From Syngnathus acus (taxonomy: Eukaryota > Chordata > Actinopteri > Syngnathiformes > Syngnathidae): a stretch of DNA of 64,000 nt. This document shows positions 60,900-64,000 of the stretch, piece by piece (the stretch's first letter is position 1; the number at the start of each line of letters is the position of its first letter). A model generated the notes under the pieces. It searched no databases. It saw nothing but the letters and a program-made list of their open reading frames with translations, and was not told the origin of the DNA. The position numbers and the translations under genes were made by a program. The stretch is taken from positions 3,899,104 to 3,963,103 of the forward strand of contig NC_051105.1 of NCBI RefSeq assembly GCF_901709675.1. Reading direction: 5' to 3'.

Positions 60900-61560
60900 C
60901 ATCTGCCTCAAAGCGCCGTCTTTTATTAGAACGTGACAAAACATTTTGTTCTCACCAGGAATAATCGTCTGTATCCTCCACGCTTGTGATTCTCAGTTTA
61001 TTTTCAAGACCGTTCCCACGTTGAATGCGCTTATGGCTGTGTCTGTCTCTCTCTCACACACACACACATGCACACACATATGGATAATTCTTAAACAGAT
61101 GCTCTCGTGCTATGATTAGTTTGCGAGTGTGTAAAGCGCCAGTCGACATGGATGAAATATAGCGCAGGTTCATTGGGAGTGCAGGGGAAGGAGAAATGTA
61201 GCCTATCTGTAATACACTTTGTGCACTAATATCAGCTCCTTTTCTCTGATATTGCAGAGAGAGATATCGATCTGGTAAAATTGTCCCATATTGGAGCTGT
61301 CTGTTGTGATATTCATCATGCTGTCACCTCGCAGAAGCACCTGCACGTTATTAGAAACCCGGCTTTGAAGAGGTTGAAGGGTTTTAGTCTGCGAGATGTA
61401 GCAAACAATTCATCACGAGGAATTCTAGAGAGGTGACGCTCGCTAGAGGGAAGATTTATGTGGCGTCGGGGTGTACATTAAGAATTATATCGCCACGTCA
61501 GAGGACACCGGCGGGCTGCGCTTTTACGCTGCTGAGTAGGCCTATTTGCTCTTCTGCCAT
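60900..61560. promoter_or_regulatory. candidate intronic regulatory domain
   Basis: Apart from a CA tract at 61052-61080 this is repeat-free, with 'AGAGAGATATCGATCTGGTA', 'GTGATATTCATCATGCTGTC' and 'GAATTATATCGCCACGTCAG'. No coding signature. Confidence 0.35.
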
Positions 61561-61611
61561 TCCGAAATTGAGTTTTTTTTTTTCTTTTCGTAAAGACAAT
61601 ACCTGAAGTCT

Positions 61612-61735
61612 TGAGGAATGCAGTAGATCACCCCAATGGAGTTATTTGCGCTAGGTGTGACAGCCTAGTCGATAACAATTGTCACACACGTGGGGATTTT
61701 AGGGAATCCGATATTTGCACAGCGAAGCAATTCAG
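61612..61735 (+). repeat. diverged repeat pair, copy 1
   Basis: 'GAGGAATGCAGTAGATCACC', 'GACAGCCTAGTCGATAACAA' and 'GGGAATCCGATATTTGCACA' recur in the same order at 62722-62815. Copy 1 has about 25 extra bases ('TTGTCACACACGTGGGG'). Confidence 0.7.
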
Positions 61736-62229
61736 TACGGTAGGAGGGATGGTGAAAGCTGCGTCAGCTCTGGGAATGCCATAAGATCGCAGCAATGCAA
61801 TAAAGTGCAACTCTTACATAAAGGGATATAAACTAACAATGCACTAGTGCCCCACTCTCAATTTGCATACACCGTAGTTGCTGTCAAATAAAAAGCAACT
61901 TTTTAATGAGTTCGATTTTATCCATTCAAAAATTGCAACGCAGGTGTCTCCAAGTTATGTGATATTTTTTTTTCTCAACAAGGGCATTACTTTCTTTTAG
62001 GATAAATACACCAAGCACGTACATTCTTGTATAAACTCGCAAAATATCGGACTTTATTTGCATGCCATTGCTGTCAAATCGAAAGCAGAAATCTCCATTT
62101 TTGTTATGTCTGTCCGTAAAATAATGCATGAAATAAAACTCAAATACAAAATATCTTTATAGTTAAATTCTATTAAATAGAAAGTAGCAATATGTACTAA
62201 TGTCATCGGACCGTACAATATTCCAAACA
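61736..62229. other. intron 1 with short internal duplication
   Basis: 'ATTTGCATACACCGTAGTTG' + 'CTGTCAAATAAAAAGCA' (61861) recurs as 'ATTTGCATGCCATTGCTGTC' + 'AAATCGAAAGCA' (62056), each beginning with a perfect octamer. AT-rich otherwise. Confidence 0.5.
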
Positions 62230-62455
62230 CAAATGATGAAACCCAGATTAAACTTTTAATTTCAAAAATTTCACCATACTCTACCTACAATTAAACATAG
62301 TGGTGGAAGCATAATGCTTAGGGGACTATTTTTTTTCTCCAATTAAAACTAGGGCCAAGGTCAAGGGTGGAGGGACTTTTGAACAGTTTGAACTATAAAT
62401 CAGTGTTAGCACAAAAGTTCAGGCTTCTTCTTAACAAAATAGTCAGGAAAGGCCT
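62230..62455 (+). pseudogene. Tc1/mariner-like transposase remnant
   Basis: 'GATGAAACCCAGATTAAAC' (about 62233) and the codons PTIKHSGGSIMLRGLF (62284-62331) match the conserved 'ETKIKLF ... TVKHGGGSIMLWGCF' region of fish Tc1-like transposases. Downstream nucleotides ('TCTCCAATTAAAACTAGGGC', 'TCAGTGTTAGCACAAAAGTT', 'CAGGCTTCT') keep the family pattern, but the frame contains several stops. Sequence between the first two blocks is deleted. Terminal repeats were not found. A dead fragment of a DNA transposon. Confidence 0.8.
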
Positions 62456-62721
62456 ACTAGAACAGCTGAAGTTTATTTGTAGTTAAACGGCTAGTGATTA
62501 CTGACTTTGACATGAGTTTCGAAATAATTTGTAGCTCTTGTATTTTCTATCAGGAATCCCTTTCAACAGGTTAGTGTAGAATTTTGATATCCACTGACAT
62601 TGGCAATGCACCCATCATAAAAAAAGAATATGACATCTGTCCTGGCACGAATACTACAACTTTGCTTGAATGTTGGAACTTGTGACTGCTTACATGGAGT
62701 CCTGTGAAGAGAATTTCTAAG

Positions 62722-62815
62722 TGTGAAGGAATGCCGTAGCTCCCCCAAATAGAGATATTTGTCTGACAGCTAGTCGATAACAGTTTTAGTGAATCCGACA
62801 TTAAAAGTTCAGCTC
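62722..62815 (+). repeat. diverged repeat pair, copy 2
   Basis: 'AAGGAATGCCGTAGCTCCCC', 'GACAGCTAGTCGATAACAGT' and 'GTGAATCCGACATT' parallel copy 1 at 61612-61735. The two copies lie on either side of the Tc1-like remnant. Confidence 0.7.
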
Positions 62816-62819
62816 AGCG

Positions 62820-63480
62820 CCGCCCCTCCAGTCGGGATTTGGAGCGCCTGTTATTTCCTGTTCTTTGCTCAAGCAGTCTTCCGCAAAAAAGATCACACAC
62901 ATGTACACAGACGGAATCCAAGTCTTCCGTGTCTTGCGGAGGAGGCGCTTTGATTTGTCTTTAACTGGGTACAAATGCTCGTCTGGGAATGCACAGGCTT
63001 TGAACTAAAAGAGAGGAAGAAGGAGGCGGAGGGGGGGGGGGTCCTCTCAGAAGTTCCCTCTCCTTCCATGCATGCCTCTTCCAGGCTCTTATTATTGTAT
63101 TTAAAGCACAGCTGGCCAAATTGATCAGGGCTACGGTCGGAGAATAAACACTCCCCCAGCAGTGAGGGACGGTGAGGGGGGTCCTCCAGCAAAAAACAAA
63201 CCCCATCCTCTAACCCTTTTGCATGTATACAAAACTTAGAGAACACTCAAGTTTGTGTAAACATTTCTTTTCCCTCCCTTGGATTGCTTTTGGACTCCTC
63301 CTCTGTATTTACTTTTCATTAATTATTGGGAAAATCAGAGTGAGAGCGGAGGGGGAAAAAAACGGAAATAAACAGAAGATAATTTTTGTTGACTGTTTCA
63401 CACAGGATCTCAATCCTCAGTGCAATTAATGCTAATCACCATGGTCTTCCTGTTTAGCTTCAACTTGAGTTTGTGTGTGG
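62820..63480. promoter_or_regulatory. candidate intronic regulatory block
   Basis: GC-richer at 62815-63200 with a G run near 63031-63040, then 'CATTAATTATTGGGAAAATC' and 'CAGTGCAATTAATGCTAATC'. No recognised transposon. The 117-codon minus-strand frame at 62893-63246 has no domain. Confidence 0.35.
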
Positions 63481-64000
63481 CTGCTGTTGCCCTCTCGAAA
63501 CCTCTCATGAGGAAACATTCTGGAGGGAATTTCGGAAGGATTGCCTCCATTTTATGTTCATGGCTCAGTAACAGTTTATATGTAAATATATAATTCCGTA
63601 ACCACAAAGCTAAATTATACTAGCACATTAACTTTTGTGCAACATCGTACAAAATTCTCAAGTCAATATGCTGTTTTGTTAAATCACTGTACACTCATCT
63701 GGAAATTACATGTTTGTCTTGAGGCCATTACACAAGCCATGATATATATATATTGATCTATAAAATTTATAATGGTTTAGCCAAGAGATAAATTTCAAAT
63801 CTTGCTTTAATTGCTCAACCATATTTTGGGTGACTACAGCTTTGTAAAAAAAAAAAAAAAGTTAAAAGTCAATAAACAAAATTCTGTTTTGACGTGTAAG
63901 CGAAGGCCAGGTTGTAAATGACTGGGCAATTTATTTTCAATAAATCTACTAAACATGTTTTGGGTATAGTTAGTAAGCCAGAGAGAAACCCCACCCAAAA
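63481..64000. other. intron 1, AT-rich end of window
   Basis: No supported feature. An A run lies at about 63846-63860. Confidence 0.45.

Overview
The window is vertebrate nuclear DNA, most likely from a teleost fish and probably a percomorph. One protein-coding exon is recognisable: the first coding exon of dachshund homolog 1 (dach1), plus strand, 14145-14734, ending at a clean GTAAGT splice donor. The fish assignment rests on the interspersed repeats: a tRNA-headed 'GGCGGCACGGTGG...' element, an 'ACCGTATTTTCCGCACTATAAGG'-type MITE, palindromic hAT-like MITEs, a LINE ORF2 C-terminus and a Tc1-like transposase remnant. The assignment is by recognition, not by database search.

Layout. 1-12486 is 5' flank: old transposon fragments, two non-repetitive blocks with homeodomain-type AT-rich motifs (about 5985-6745 and 9290-9880), and a direct plus inverted repeat cluster at 3960-4440. 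12487-13580 holds a degenerate array of related modules interrupted by a 213-bp hAT-like MITE. 13581-14144 is the presumed promoter and 5' leader. 14145-14734 is exon 1. From 14735 to the end lies the first, partial, intron of dach1. I found no second dach1 exon and no other gene. The intron alternates repeat-rich AT tracts with more than twenty GC-richer, low-repeat blocks of 0.2-1.3 kb that look like candidate cis-regulatory elements. This fits what is known of vertebrate DACH1, a transcriptional cofactor gene with very large introns, surrounded by gene deserts rich in conserved enhancers. Conservation itself cannot be seen from one sequence, so these calls are tentative.

Repeats worth noting: a near-identical compound microsatellite module on both sides of exon 1 (12141-12480 and 18021-18383); a degenerate ~85-105 bp tandem array at 32010-33010; a 65-bp tandem array inside a MITE (8161-8415); and a diverged repeat pair flanking a Tc1 remnant (61612-62815).

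No operon, CRISPR array, defence system or other novel multi-gene system is present. The interest lies in regulatory and repeat architecture around a developmental gene. Nearly all other open reading frames are short, lack family signatures and fall in low-complexity or repeat DNA.
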